From: Polyangium jinanense
GTDB lineage: Bacteria > Myxococcota > Polyangia > Polyangiales > Polyangiaceae
Direction of reading: 5' to 3'
DNA length: 64,000 nt
NCBI RefSeq assembly: GCF_028435365.1
Contig: NZ_JAGTJJ010000004.1
Location: forward strand, 1-64,000
The notes beneath the pieces are model-generated. The model was not told the DNA's origin. It saw only the letters and a program-made list of their open reading frames with translations, and searched no databases. This document shows, piece after piece, positions 16,930 through 24,903 of the stretch. Made by a program: the position numbers and the translations under genes. Positions within the stretch are counted from its first letter, which is position 1. Each line of letters begins with the position of its first letter.

Positions 16930-17268
16930 ATGAAACACATCGGCTGGTTGCTCGCGGCGCTGACCCTCCTCTGCGGCTGTGGCTCGGAGATCGGTCCGAA
17001 TCAAGCGGACGGGAGCGATTGTAACGTCCTCAAGGACGAGACCGCATGCGGCCCGGCGTCGTACTGCGATCCCGGGGACCGCGTGAACGGCAGATACCCG
17101 CGAAGACACACCTACGGGCTGACCGGCGACAAGTCCCACGTGGTCGGCACCTGCAAGCCGAAGGGCGGCCCCGGCGCGGCGTGTATGAGCAGCGATGCAT
17201 GCATCAGCAAAAAGTGCATGCACGCCGCGGTGGAGCCGGTGCCGGAGAGCAAGGGCGTCTGTGACTAG
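16930..17268 (+). CDS. Small Cys-rich lipoprotein
   Basis: 112 residues. The signal peptide ends in lipobox LLCGC (Cys-18). The mature protein has spaced Cys residues in CNVLKDETACGPASYCD, GTCKPKGGPGAACMSSDACI and KKCMHAA, a disulfide-rich layout common among myxobacterial surface lipoproteins. Function unknown. It converges on the LysR gene with eight bases between stop codons. Confidence 0.78.
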   Translation: MKHIGWLLAALTLLCGCGSEIGPNQADGSDCNVLKDETACGPASYCDPGDRVNGRYPRRHTYGLTGDKSHVVGTCKPKGGPGAACMSSDACISKKCMHAAVEPVPESKGVCD

Positions 17269-17276
17269 GTCCCGCG

Positions 17277-18206
17277 CTACGAAGCCCTGTCGAGCTCTTC
17301 CCCTAGCTCGATCAAGAGCCCCCGCAGCCAGCTCACCCCCGAATCTCCCTGCCGCCGCTCGTGCCACGCCGCGCGCACGAAAAATCCCGGTAGCTCCACC
17401 GGGGGCGGGAACGCGCGCACGGCGAGGCCGGCCGCGTGTGCGCGCGCGAGCCGCGTGGGCGACGTCAGCACCATGTCCGTCTCGGCGACCACGCGCGGCG
17501 CGGCCAGATAGTGCTGCACGCGCAGCGCGACCCGCCGCGAGAGCCCCATTCGCTCGAGCGCGCTGTCCACGAAGCTGCCGGGCCGCCCCCGCGGCGCCAC
17601 GAGCACGTGAAGGAGCCCCGCGAACGTCTCCGGCGAGAGGGTCTCCCGCTCCGTGAGCGCCGGATGCCCTGCCCTCGCCAGGCATACGAAACTCTCGCCA
17701 AAGAGCTTTCGCGTGTACACGCCAGGGCGCTCGTAGAACATCACGCCCACCGCCAGATCCACGGCCCCCTCTTCGAGTTGACGCTCGATGTCGTCCCCGC
17801 TCGCCGTCACCTCCAGATCGACGCCCGGCGCCACCTGCGCGAGCCTTTGCGCGAGCACCGGCAAGAGCACGAGCTCCACGTAGTCGGTCATCGCCACCGT
17901 GAACGTGCGCCGCGCCCGCGCCGGGTCGAACCTCACCTGCCCCTGCACGACCTCCCGCAGCCGCGACAGCACCTCGCGCACCTCCCGGTGCAGCGCTTCG
18001 GCTCGCGGCGTCGGCGCGAGCCCCGCCTTCGTGCGCACGAACAGCGGATCCTCGAACGTCTCCCGCAGCCGCGCCAGGCTGTAGCTCACGGCGGACTGGG
18101 CGCGCCCCAGCCTGCGCGCCGCAAGCGTCACGCTCCGCTCGGTCATCAAGAGGTCGAAAATGACGAGCAGGTTCAAATCGAGGTGGGCGAGCTCCAGTCC
18201 CTCCAT
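17277..18206 (-). CDS. LysR-family transcriptional regulator
   Basis: 309 residues: an N-terminal winged helix-turn-helix (LDLNLLVIFDLLMTERSVTL, then AARRLGRAQSAVSYSLARLR) and a periplasmic-binding-like effector domain (TFTVAMTDYVELVLLPVLAQ onward). The VFDALM-like N-terminus and FEDPLFVRT are of the NodD/SyrM-like subgroup. It is divergent from an NmrA-type reductase at 18362; nested inverted repeats at 18215-18256 lie just upstream of its start. LysR regulators commonly control a divergent neighbour and themselves, so the reductase is the likely target. Confidence 0.93.
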   Translation of the reverse strand: MEGLELAHLDLNLLVIFDLLMTERSVTLAARRLGRAQSAVSYSLARLRETFEDPLFVRTKAGLAPTPRAEALHREVREVLSRLREVVQGQVRFDPARARRTFTVAMTDYVELVLLPVLAQRLAQVAPGVDLEVTASGDDIERQLEEGAVDLAVGVMFYERPGVYTRKLFGESFVCLARAGHPALTERETLSPETFAGLLHVLVAPRGRPGSFVDSALERMGLSRRVALRVQHYLAAPRVVAETDMVLTSPTRLARAHAAGLAVRAFPPPVELPGFFVRAAWHERRQGDSGVSWLRGLLIELGEELDRAS

Positions 18207-18214
18207 GCCCTCTC

Positions 18215-18256
18215 ATCCAATCCGTCGATGGGCCTCGTCAAGAGGCTCGATTGGAT
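18215..18256. promoter_or_regulatory. Nested inverted repeats, likely LysR operator
   Basis: Outer arms ATCCAATC (18215-18222) and GATTGGAT (18249-18256) are perfectly complementary over 8 bp. Inner arms GCCTC (18232-18236) and GAGGC (18242-18246) enclose GTCAA. The structure begins nine bases before the LysR start codon and ends about 105 bases before the divergent reductase start, the usual place of a LysR binding site. Confidence 0.65.
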
Positions 18257-18361
18257 CTCGGAGCCGCGCGCGCTTATTTCTTTCCCACGTCGAGCGGGCG
18301 ACGCGGCGAGGGGAACGCGCGAGCTCGCCACAGTTTCCTCTTCGAGGACAGGAGCGAGGAC

Positions 18362-19207
18362 ATGATTTTCGTCAGCGGCGCGAACGGGAACATCGGTCGT
18401 CAGGTGGTGCAGAAGCTCGTGGAGAAGGGCGCGCGGGTGCGCGTCGGGGCCACGAAGTCGGAGGCGGCGACGCCTCGGGCCGACGGGGTCGAGGTCGTGG
18501 CCTTCGATTACACCCGTCCCGAGACGTTCAAGCCGGCCCTCGAAGGGGTGACGCGGCTCTTTCTGGTGTCGCCGATGAACCCGGATCTCATCCGCGGCGA
18601 GGGAGCCGTCGTGCGGGCGGCGAAGGAGGCGGGGGTCCGCCACGTCGTGCGGAGCTCGGTGTTCGGGGCGGGCGGCGGCTGCACAATCAACGAGTGGCAC
18701 GGAGGCGCCGACGAGGTGGTGCGCGGCGCGGGCATCCCGTTCACGCTGCTGCGCCCGAACAGCTTCATGCAAAACATGATCAATTTCTTCGCGGCGACCA
18801 TCAAGGGGCAGAATGCCTTTTACTACCCGGCGCAGGGCGCGCGCATCAGCCACATCGATACCCGTGACATCGGCCTCGCCGCGGCGACGGTGCTGACGAG
18901 CGAGGGGCACGAGGGCAAGGCGTACGATCTCACCGGCACGGAGGCGCTATCCTTTCACGACACGGCGGCGACGCTGACGCGGGTGCTCGGGCGGACGATC
19001 TCGTATGTCGATCCGGGCCCGGAGGCCTTCCGGTCGTCGCTCCTCGGGTACGGGATGCCCGCGTGGGTCGTGGACGCGCTCGTCGATTACGTGCGCTTCT
19101 GCATCGAGGGAGGCGCCGCGCCGGTGACGGACGATTTCAAGAAGCTCACCGGGAAGGCGCCCATCTCGTACGAGCAGTTCGTGCGCGACCACGCCGAGCA
19201 GTTTTGA
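18362..19207 (+). CDS. NmrA-like NAD(P)-binding SDR-family reductase
   Basis: 281 residues. N-terminal nucleotide-binding motif IFVSGANGNIGRQVVQKL (GxxGxxG) with Arg/Lys downstream; atypical SDR of the NmrA/quinone reductase 2-like group, which bind NAD(P)H and either reduce small quinones or sense redox state. Further family segments: VVAFDYTRPETF, LFLVSPMNPD, FTLLRPNSFMQNM and ISHIDTRDIG. ATG 18362 directly precedes the Rossmann fold and follows GGAGCGAGGA. Divergent from the LysR regulator, which probably controls it. Confidence 0.9.
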   Translation: MIFVSGANGNIGRQVVQKLVEKGARVRVGATKSEAATPRADGVEVVAFDYTRPETFKPALEGVTRLFLVSPMNPDLIRGEGAVVRAAKEAGVRHVVRSSVFGAGGGCTINEWHGGADEVVRGAGIPFTLLRPNSFMQNMINFFAATIKGQNAFYYPAQGARISHIDTRDIGLAAATVLTSEGHEGKAYDLTGTEALSFHDTAATLTRVLGRTISYVDPGPEAFRSSLLGYGMPAWVVDALVDYVRFCIEGGAAPVTDDFKKLTGKAPISYEQFVRDHAEQF

Positions 19208-19354
19208 CTGGAATGCCTCAAATGGCAGTTCGCGCAAAAGAACACCACCCTCGAGGCGAACCCGTTTTTCGCCCTTCTCCGCTGCTACGGAACCGGCTTC
19301 TATCCGTTCCGCTTGAAGCCCACCTCGTTCGTGCTCTGCGCGCTCGGGGCTTGA
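19208..19354 (+). pseudogene. Gene remnant, C-terminal fragment of unknown protein
   Basis: Directly after the reductase stop codon, in the same frame, 48 codons without a start codon encode a protein-like sequence (KWQFAQKNTTLEANPFFALL, then RCYGTGFYPFRLKPTSF) ending in TGA. Its composition is natural, rich in aromatic residues, and unlike out-of-frame GC-rich sequence. It looks like the tail of a decayed gene; the family is not recognised. Confidence 0.4.
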
Positions 19355-19412
19355 CGAGCCGCGGCCGGCTGGGATTTCCTGTCCCCACCGCTGAACCGGT
19401 ATCGAGGCCCTC

Positions 19413-19859
19413 ATGAGATCCTTCCTCCTCGGGTGCGTGTTCGCCACCTGCGTACTCGCCTGCAGCAACAACTCTTCTCAGCAGCCGGCGCCGGGCCCCG
19501 GCGCGACGACCGAGGCGCGACCGATCGCGGCCGCCAGCACGCAGGCCGACGCGCGTGCCGCGGCAACCGCGACCGATCTACCGCTGGTCCGAACCGCCGA
19601 TCGCGCGGTCGTGACCTGGTCTTCCGGCGGCACAACCGAGAAGCGCGGGCAGGAGCTTTCAGCGCTCGTGGACGCCCTGCGCGTGACCGAGCAGCAGCCG
19701 AGCAGCGGCAAGCAGTTCGCGCAAATCGCATTCTATCGCGGCGAGGCGCTGCTGCGCGAGGTGTGGATCTTCGCCGATGGCGAATGGGGATTCGTGCGTC
19801 CCGGGACCGCCTGGACCGTGGGCGCGTCACCGGCCCTGGGAGATCTGGTCAAACGTTAG
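19413..19859 (+). CDS. Small lipoprotein
   Basis: 148 residues. Signal MRSFLLGCVFATCVLAC with lipobox VLAC (Cys-17), then a Ser/Gln/Pro/Ala linker of about 35 residues and a globular C-terminal domain of about 85 residues (VRTADRAVVTWSSGG, QFAQIAFYRGEALLREVWIF). Function unknown. Followed on the same strand after 38 bases by another unknown gene. Confidence 0.75.
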   Translation: MRSFLLGCVFATCVLACSNNSSQQPAPGPGATTEARPIAAASTQADARAAATATDLPLVRTADRAVVTWSSGGTTEKRGQELSALVDALRVTEQQPSSGKQFAQIAFYRGEALLREVWIFADGEWGFVRPGTAWTVGASPALGDLVKR

Positions 19860-19897
19860 GCCGCGATCGGCGCCCCCGATCCGTGGTAGAAGGGCGC

Positions 19898-20533
19898 ATG
19901 GAATTCGATACCGCCTCCGGCCGCGCCTTCCTCGAGCTTCCAGAGGGCTACGCGCTCCCAGACGTCGACCACCTGATGCACGACGCACGCGCAATCCTGC
20001 TCCACACGGTGAACCTCCGGACCGAAACACGCGCAGCCGGCATCCAGATCTCGCCCATATGGGAACCCCACGACGGACAAGCCGCGCTCCGCGCGACAGT
20101 CGTGCCGGCCGAGATCGAACAGCGGCACTTCGAAGGCAAAGGCATGAGGGCCCTCGGCAATCCAGAAGCGCTCACCATGATCGCCGACGTCGTCGAGATC
20201 CTCGCAGACGAGCCAGCCATCGCCGCGCAAGCCCTCGCGGCAACCGCGTCGCTCTGGATCAGCAAGGAGGCGCCAATCCGTCCCCTCGGCCTGCCATACA
20301 AGGGCCACTTCAAGCTCTTGACGCTGGTCATTGCAGATTTCTTGCGCAAGATCGGCGCCAACTTCGACGATCTCGAGTGGCTCACATCGCTCGGGCTCCT
20401 GAGCGCCTACCACAACCCAGACGAAGACCCTCCGATCGAGGAAGTTCGCGCCTCCACGCGCGAAAAAACGTTGCAGCTCGTCGCGGAAGAAGAGGCGTGG
20501 ATGGCGGCGCTCCTGAGCAAAGTGGAGCGCTGA
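19898..20533 (+). CDS. Hypothetical cytosolic protein
   Basis: Not recognised. 211 residues, mixed alpha/beta, no signal peptide. ATG 19898 is the first start preceding a continuous, sensible protein (MEFDTASGRAFLELPEGYAL). The segment DVVEILADEPAIAAQALAAT is helical, as is the C-terminus. It ends four bases before a 300 bp palindromic repeat element. Confidence 0.65.
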   Translation: MEFDTASGRAFLELPEGYALPDVDHLMHDARAILLHTVNLRTETRAAGIQISPIWEPHDGQAALRATVVPAEIEQRHFEGKGMRALGNPEALTMIADVVEILADEPAIAAQALAATASLWISKEAPIRPLGLPYKGHFKLLTLVIADFLRKIGANFDDLEWLTSLGLLSAYHNPDEDPPIEEVRASTREKTLQLVAEEEAWMAALLSKVER

Positions 20534-20537
20534 ATGC

Positions 20538-20840
20538 GCGGGGCTTTGCCCCGCACCCCAGCAGGGGGCTGTCCACCCCCTGCACCCCGGACCAGCGCAA
20601 GCGCTGGACTCGAGGTGGAAGAACTGCGCGATGCGCAGTTCTTCCAACGGGCCCGTTGGAAGACCAGGGACAACGTTGCCAGTCGAACGGTCAGCGCGGC
20701 TGTCTTGGTTGGCAGGGGTCGTTCCTCGGCCTGTTCGATGAACTGCGCGGAGCGCAGTTCATCGACCCCGGGTCCAGCGCTTGCGCTGGTCCAGGTCCAG
20801 GGGCGGACAGCCCCTGGTGGGGCCTGGGGCAACGCCCCAG
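20538..20840. repeat. Family 1 hairpin-array element, copy A
   Basis: A 303-base non-coding element. The left arm (20538-20646) holds four hairpins: GCGGGGC/GCCCCGC; GCAGGGGG/CCCCCTGC; CCAGCGC/GCGCTGG; and TGGAAGAACTGCGC with a perfect 14 bp partner at 20633-20646. A core of about 88 bases follows. The right arm (20735-20840) has the same kinds of hairpin in reverse order: TCGATGAACTGCGC with its perfect partner at 20752-20765; CCAGCGC; CCAGGGGC/GCCCCTGG; CTGGGGC/GCCCCAG. The arms are inverted copies of one another. A homologous copy lies at 60027-60323. Both sit between convergent genes. Confidence 0.92.
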
Positions 20841-20931
20841 CGCAGCGCCACCCAGATGAGACCCATGCTCAGCAGCGCTCGGATGAGGGCGATCGTTCGA
20901 CCTCCAAGGGAAAACCGCCCCCGGCCCTCCC

Positions 20932-21765
20932 TCAGATCTCGATGACCATTCCTTCTTTCGCGGCGATCGTGTTCGGGAAGAGCTCCCGCGCGCGGAGCTC
21001 CTTCTCGCGGACCATCGCGTCGGTCTGGAGCGGATCGTGGTGGTGCAGGATGAGCTGCTTGACGCCCGCGGCAATCGCGAGCTCGCAACCTGCGACGAAC
21101 GTCGCGTGACCCCAGCCCGTCTTCGGGCCGCCGCCGACCTCGCCCGCGTACTCCTCGGGCGTGTACATCGCGTCGAAGATCAGGATGTCCGCGCCTTGGG
21201 AGAGCTTGCGGAGCTTCGGATCCACGATCGCGTAGTGCTCCGAGTCCGTGATGTACACGATCGACTTGCCCTCGTGGTCGATGCGGTACGCGTAGACGCC
21301 GTTCGGGTGGTTGCCGCGCGCGTTCGAGACGCGCACGTCTTGCTTGCGACCGATCGTCACGACCTCGCCCTCGTAGAGGTCGCGGAAGGTCATGTTCGCG
21401 CCCATCTCCGAGAGATGGACGGGGAAGCTCGGGTAGTCCATCTGGCCCGCGAGCGTCTCTTCGAGCGTGCGCGAGACGTTGAGGCCGCCGAAAAGGTGGA
21501 CCGTGTTCTTGCGGACGAAGGCTGGCGTGAAGAACGGGAAGCCCTGGATGTGATCCCAGTGGACGTGGCTGAAGAACATCCACGCCTCGAACGGCATCTC
21601 CCGGAGAAGGCTCTGCCCGAGGAGGCGCAGACCCGTGCCCCCGTCCAGGATGATCAACGTCTCGCCGGCCCGCACTTCGTAGCAGCTCGTGTTGCCGCCG
21701 AACTCGACCGTGTCGGGTCCGGGCGTGGGGATGCTTCCGCGGACACCCCACATCTTGAGTCGCAT
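20932..21765 (-). CDS. Metallo-beta-lactamase-fold hydrolase
   Basis: 277 residues. The metal-binding motif HVHWDHIQGFPFF (HxHxDH) lies near residue 65; further ligands are expected at the SEHYAIVDPKL/DAMYTPEEY and HHHDP segments. The N-terminus LKMWGVRGSIPTPG with a GGNTSCYEV stretch is typical of a group related to PhnP/cyclic-nucleotide phosphodiesterases, often found in signalling contexts. The substrate is not known. ATG 21765 directly precedes the conserved N-terminus. Divergent from the YdcF-like gene. Confidence 0.88.
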   Translation of the reverse strand: MRLKMWGVRGSIPTPGPDTVEFGGNTSCYEVRAGETLIILDGGTGLRLLGQSLLREMPFEAWMFFSHVHWDHIQGFPFFTPAFVRKNTVHLFGGLNVSRTLEETLAGQMDYPSFPVHLSEMGANMTFRDLYEGEVVTIGRKQDVRVSNARGNHPNGVYAYRIDHEGKSIVYITDSEHYAIVDPKLRKLSQGADILIFDAMYTPEEYAGEVGGGPKTGWGHATFVAGCELAIAAGVKQLILHHHDPLQTDAMVREKELRARELFPNTIAAKEGMVIEI

Positions 21766-21898
21766 CCTGATCGCCCTTCCGGCCCCCGCCCTTGGTCCGA
21801 TTCCCCGTGATAAATGCCTTCCGGGCGCAACGTCAAGCGAGAGGTGGCCCTTACGTGACTTTCTGGCGAGCGGCGTCGGTTCGGCTATCGTCGGCCCG

Positions 21899-22462
21899 AT
21901 GTTGGATCGCGCAGATGCCATCGTGGTCCTCGGATGCCGCGTGCTGCCGTCGGGTCGGCTCACGACCGCCGCGGCGCGCCGCGCAGCCAAGGCCGCGGAA
22001 GCGTATCTGGCGGGTGTCGCGCCCCACATCGTGACCAGTGGCGGGCGTCGCTGGGGCGCACAGATCGAAGCGGAAGCCTTGCGCCGAGCGCTGGTCCGTG
22101 CAGGGGTGCCGGAAGAGGCCGTGACGACCGAGCTCTGGTCGCTCACGACACACGAAAACGCGGTGTTCTCGGCGGAGATCCTGCGTCGGCGAGAAGCGCG
22201 GCGTGTGCTCGTGGTGACGTGCGCGTGGCACGTGGAGCGCGCGATCCAGAATTTTCGCCGCGTGGGCGTCGATGCGTGGCCGCTGCCGTCCGAAGGCGTG
22301 CGTGCCGGGGCCCTCCGACGCGTGTACCGACGCGGGCACGAGCTCGTCTGCACGTGGCTCGATCGACGCGCCCTCCGGCGCGCGCACGCGCTCGTTCGCG
22401 CCGTGCCAAGGCCCGGTCCCCGTGTGTCCGGCGCGATAAACGCCGAGGAGAACGCTCGATGA
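21899..22462 (+). CDS. YdcF/SanA-family (DUF218) protein
   Basis: 187 residues. Motifs of the DUF218 family: DAIVVLGCRVLPSGRLT at the N-terminus, PHIVTSGGRRWGAQIEAEAL, LWSLTTHENAVFSAEIL and VLVVTCAWHVERA. Members are linked to cell-envelope integrity or bind S-adenosylmethionine; the role is not settled. No membrane anchor here. Its TGA overlaps the ATG of the next gene (ATGA at 22459-22462), so the two are translationally coupled. Confidence 0.87.
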   Translation: MLDRADAIVVLGCRVLPSGRLTTAAARRAAKAAEAYLAGVAPHIVTSGGRRWGAQIEAEALRRALVRAGVPEEAVTTELWSLTTHENAVFSAEILRRREARRVLVVTCAWHVERAIQNFRRVGVDAWPLPSEGVRAGALRRVYRRGHELVCTWLDRRALRRAHALVRAVPRPGPRVSGAINAEENAR

Positions 22463-24783
22463 AGTGCGAGGGAACGAGGCGAGGCCTCGTGATCAGCATC
22501 GTCGCCGCGCTCGGCGCGTGCAGCCGAGGCGAGCCCACGACGTCGAGCACGGACGCAGGATCGGACGCGGCGAGCGACGCGGCGGTCGTGGTGGTGGATG
22601 AAGCGAAGCAGCGGCAAGAAGCGCTGCTCGCCGCGGAGCATCGGCGCGCGGCCGCGGAGATCACGAACTCGGATCAGCAGAACCGTGATGTCTCCGTGCG
22701 GCGCGCAGCGGCCCGAGCGCTCGCGCGGATCGGCGGCGCGGACGCGCAGCCGGGGCTCTTGCGCGCGCTCGCTGACGAGGATCCGGAGGTCGTCACGTGG
22801 GCGGCCTACGGGCTCGGTTCGTCGTGCACGAAGGGCGACAAGGCGACGGTCACGGCGCTCGTGGCGCGGTCGTTGTCGATCGGCGATGCGAAGGAGGACC
22901 CGCCTGCGAAAAGCGCGCCGGTCGAGGGACGAGAGAGCGCCAAGTTCGAGCCGCGCATCGCGATCGCGCGTGCCATCGGCCGCTGCGGGGCCGATCAGAG
23001 CGAGCCGACGCTGGTCGCGTGGCTCTCGGGCACGGAGGCGCAAGCGTCGGCCGCGGCGTTCGCGCTGGGAGATCTCGCCGCGGTGAAGGAGCGGCTCCGC
23101 GAGGAGACGCTCGCGGCGCTGCTCAACCTCGCGGCGGGGAGCGCGTCGTCGCCGCCCGCGCCCGAGGGGCTCTTCCCCATCGGCCGGCTCGAAAACGTGC
23201 CGAACACGGTGACGGCGCGCCTGCGTGAGGTCGCGGGCGCGCGCCTCGCGGAGCCCGGCCCGTACCGGATCTTCGCCGTCCGCGCGCTCGGTCGTGCAGG
23301 CCCGGAGGCCGCGGCGGATCTCGGACGTGTGCTCGGCGGGGCGACGCTCTTCACGGCGGCCGAACGCGCGGAGGCCGCGCGCGCGCTCCGTCGGCTCGGT
23401 ACGGCTGGACAAACCATGCTCGCGTCCACGTTGCCCGCGCTCATCCCGCCGGGTGGAGCCGTCGCGCTCACCGCGCTCGGCGAGGACATCGGCGTGCTTC
23501 TCGCCACGCTCGACGCGCTCGAACCGACGACCAAGGCGAAAAAGTGGCTCAAGGATCTGGCCACGATGGAGCCCCCTCCCTCGGCGCCGGTCACGGTGCT
23601 GCGGCGCTTGTCCTGGATCCGGTGCAGCGCCGCGACGGCGCTCGCGGGCGCCGACGTGCGGGATCCGCTGCTCACGCGGTGCGACGTGACGACCGCGCTC
23701 GCGACGGGCGACGGCGCGGACGCAGGCGCGAAGGTTCCGGGACAGCCGGGATCGATCGGCGCGCGGGCGATGGTGAAGGTGCTGGATCGCGCGCCGATCG
23801 AGGGCTCGCGACGCGCGGTGTTCCTCACGCACGCGAAGGGCGGCGATCTGCGGGCGCGCGAGGCCGCGATCGAGCTTCTCCCGACGCACGAAGAGCTCGC
23901 GGAGGAGGCAGGGCCGCTGCTCGAAGCCGCGCTCGCAGCACCGGAGCCGGGCCTCGTGTCGACGGCGGCCGGCGTGATCGCGCGGAAGCCGAACCTCGCG
24001 GCCGAGCCCGAGAAACGAAAGAAGAAGGGCAAGAAGAAGAAGGGCGACGAGGAACAGGCCGCGGAGGAAACGGTCACGCGCGCGCCTTCGCCCGCGATCG
24101 TGAAGGCCATCGTGGCGGCGCTCGGTCGCGCCGACGTGGAGAACGATCCCGAGCACGTGAGCTCGATGATCGAGGCCGCAGGTGCGCTCGGCTTGAAGGA
24201 GACGCAGCCGCGGCTCGAAGAGCTCTGCCGATCGTCGTGGCCCGAGCTCCGCAAGCGCGCGGAGAAGGCGATCGAGCTCGTCTCGGGCAAACCGGTGACG
24301 TCCTGCAAGGCGCCGCCGGGCGGCGGGCCGAAGCCGCCGGAGCTCGATGCGCGCGCGATGGGCACGGTGACGCTCACCCTGGAGACGGACGTCGGCGAGG
24401 CTTCGCTCGTGCTCGACGCCAACGTGGCGCCGGTGGCCGTCACGCGCGTCGTGGATCTCGCGCGCGCCGGTTACTACGACGGGATGGTCGTGCACCGCGT
24501 GGTGCCGGGCTTCGTGACGCAGCTCGGCGCGCCCTTCGGCGACGGCTACGGCGGACCGACGGGCAAGGCACCGCTGCGCTGCGAGACCTCGCCGATCGCG
24601 TTCGATCCGCTCACCGTGGGCGTCGCGCTCGCGGGCCGCGACACCGGGTCGAGTCAGATCTTCGTGATGCACGCGAGGCACCCGCACCTCGACGGTCAGT
24701 ACGCGTGGATCGGCCGCGCGACGGGGGCGTGGAGCTCGTTCGTCGACGGAGACCTCGTGCACAAGGTCTCCGTCAAACCCTGA
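22459..24783 (+). CDS. HEAT-repeat lipoprotein with C-terminal cyclophilin domain
   Basis: 774 residues. Lipoprotein signal RGLVISIVAALGAC (lipobox LGAC near residue 21), an acidic Ser/Asp-rich linker, then HEAT/PBS-like helical repeats (VRRAAARALARIGGADAQ, DEDPEVVTWAAYGLGSSC and others) over about 500 residues, interrupted near 515-535 by a Lys/Glu-rich stretch (RKKKGKKKKG). The C-terminal ~140 residues are a cyclophilin-type peptidyl-prolyl isomerase: DANVAPVAVTRVVDLARAGY, DGMVVHRVVPGFVTQLG and GSSQIFVMHARHPHLDGQY. It is probably a membrane-anchored folding or scaffold factor. Coupled to the YdcF gene upstream. Confidence 0.88.
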   Translation: MKCEGTRRGLVISIVAALGACSRGEPTTSSTDAGSDAASDAAVVVVDEAKQRQEALLAAEHRRAAAEITNSDQQNRDVSVRRAAARALARIGGADAQPGLLRALADEDPEVVTWAAYGLGSSCTKGDKATVTALVARSLSIGDAKEDPPAKSAPVEGRESAKFEPRIAIARAIGRCGADQSEPTLVAWLSGTEAQASAAAFALGDLAAVKERLREETLAALLNLAAGSASSPPAPEGLFPIGRLENVPNTVTARLREVAGARLAEPGPYRIFAVRALGRAGPEAAADLGRVLGGATLFTAAERAEAARALRRLGTAGQTMLASTLPALIPPGGAVALTALGEDIGVLLATLDALEPTTKAKKWLKDLATMEPPPSAPVTVLRRLSWIRCSAATALAGADVRDPLLTRCDVTTALATGDGADAGAKVPGQPGSIGARAMVKVLDRAPIEGSRRAVFLTHAKGGDLRAREAAIELLPTHEELAEEAGPLLEAALAAPEPGLVSTAAGVIARKPNLAAEPEKRKKKGKKKKGDEEQAAEETVTRAPSPAIVKAIVAALGRADVENDPEHVSSMIEAAGALGLKETQPRLEELCRSSWPELRKRAEKAIELVSGKPVTSCKAPPGGGPKPPELDARAMGTVTLTLETDVGEASLVLDANVAPVAVTRVVDLARAGYYDGMVVHRVVPGFVTQLGAPFGDGYGGPTGKAPLRCETSPIAFDPLTVGVALAGRDTGSSQIFVMHARHPHLDGQYAWIGRATGAWSSFVDGDLVHKVSVKP

Positions 24784-24793
24784 AAAACCCTCG

Positions 24794-24903
24794 TAGAGCG
24801 CCGAACAGGCGCTCTGCTCGATCGCGCAGCGAGCGAGCCTCGGGGGGTGAATCGGCCGGGCTATGCCTGGCCGAGAGGGGGACGCGAGGCGTCCCCCTCG
24901 GGA
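24794..24903 (+). repeat. Family 2 four-hairpin element, copy 1
   Basis: Between convergent genes. Hairpins in order: AGAGCGCC/GGCGCTCT (24795-24815); GCTCGATCGC/GCGAGCGAGC (24816-24838, one mismatch); the unpaired linker GGGGGGTGAATC; CGGCCGGGC/GCCTGGCCG (24853-24873); and GAGGGGGACGC/GCGTCCCCCTC (24875-24899). The element ends in GGGAC, touching the stop codon of ppk. The whole order matches the minus strand of 35584-35696. Confidence 0.9.

Noticed and set aside
20560..20930. Short frames inside the family 1 element on both strands
   Set aside because: They are translated hairpins, present in several frames, and similar frames appear in copy B with different reading phases.
20932..24762. 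1276-codon minus-strand frame opposite the YdcF and HEAT-cyclophilin genes
   Set aside because: Only its last ~277 codons (the metallo-beta-lactamase-fold protein) are protein-like. The rest is antisense shadow.
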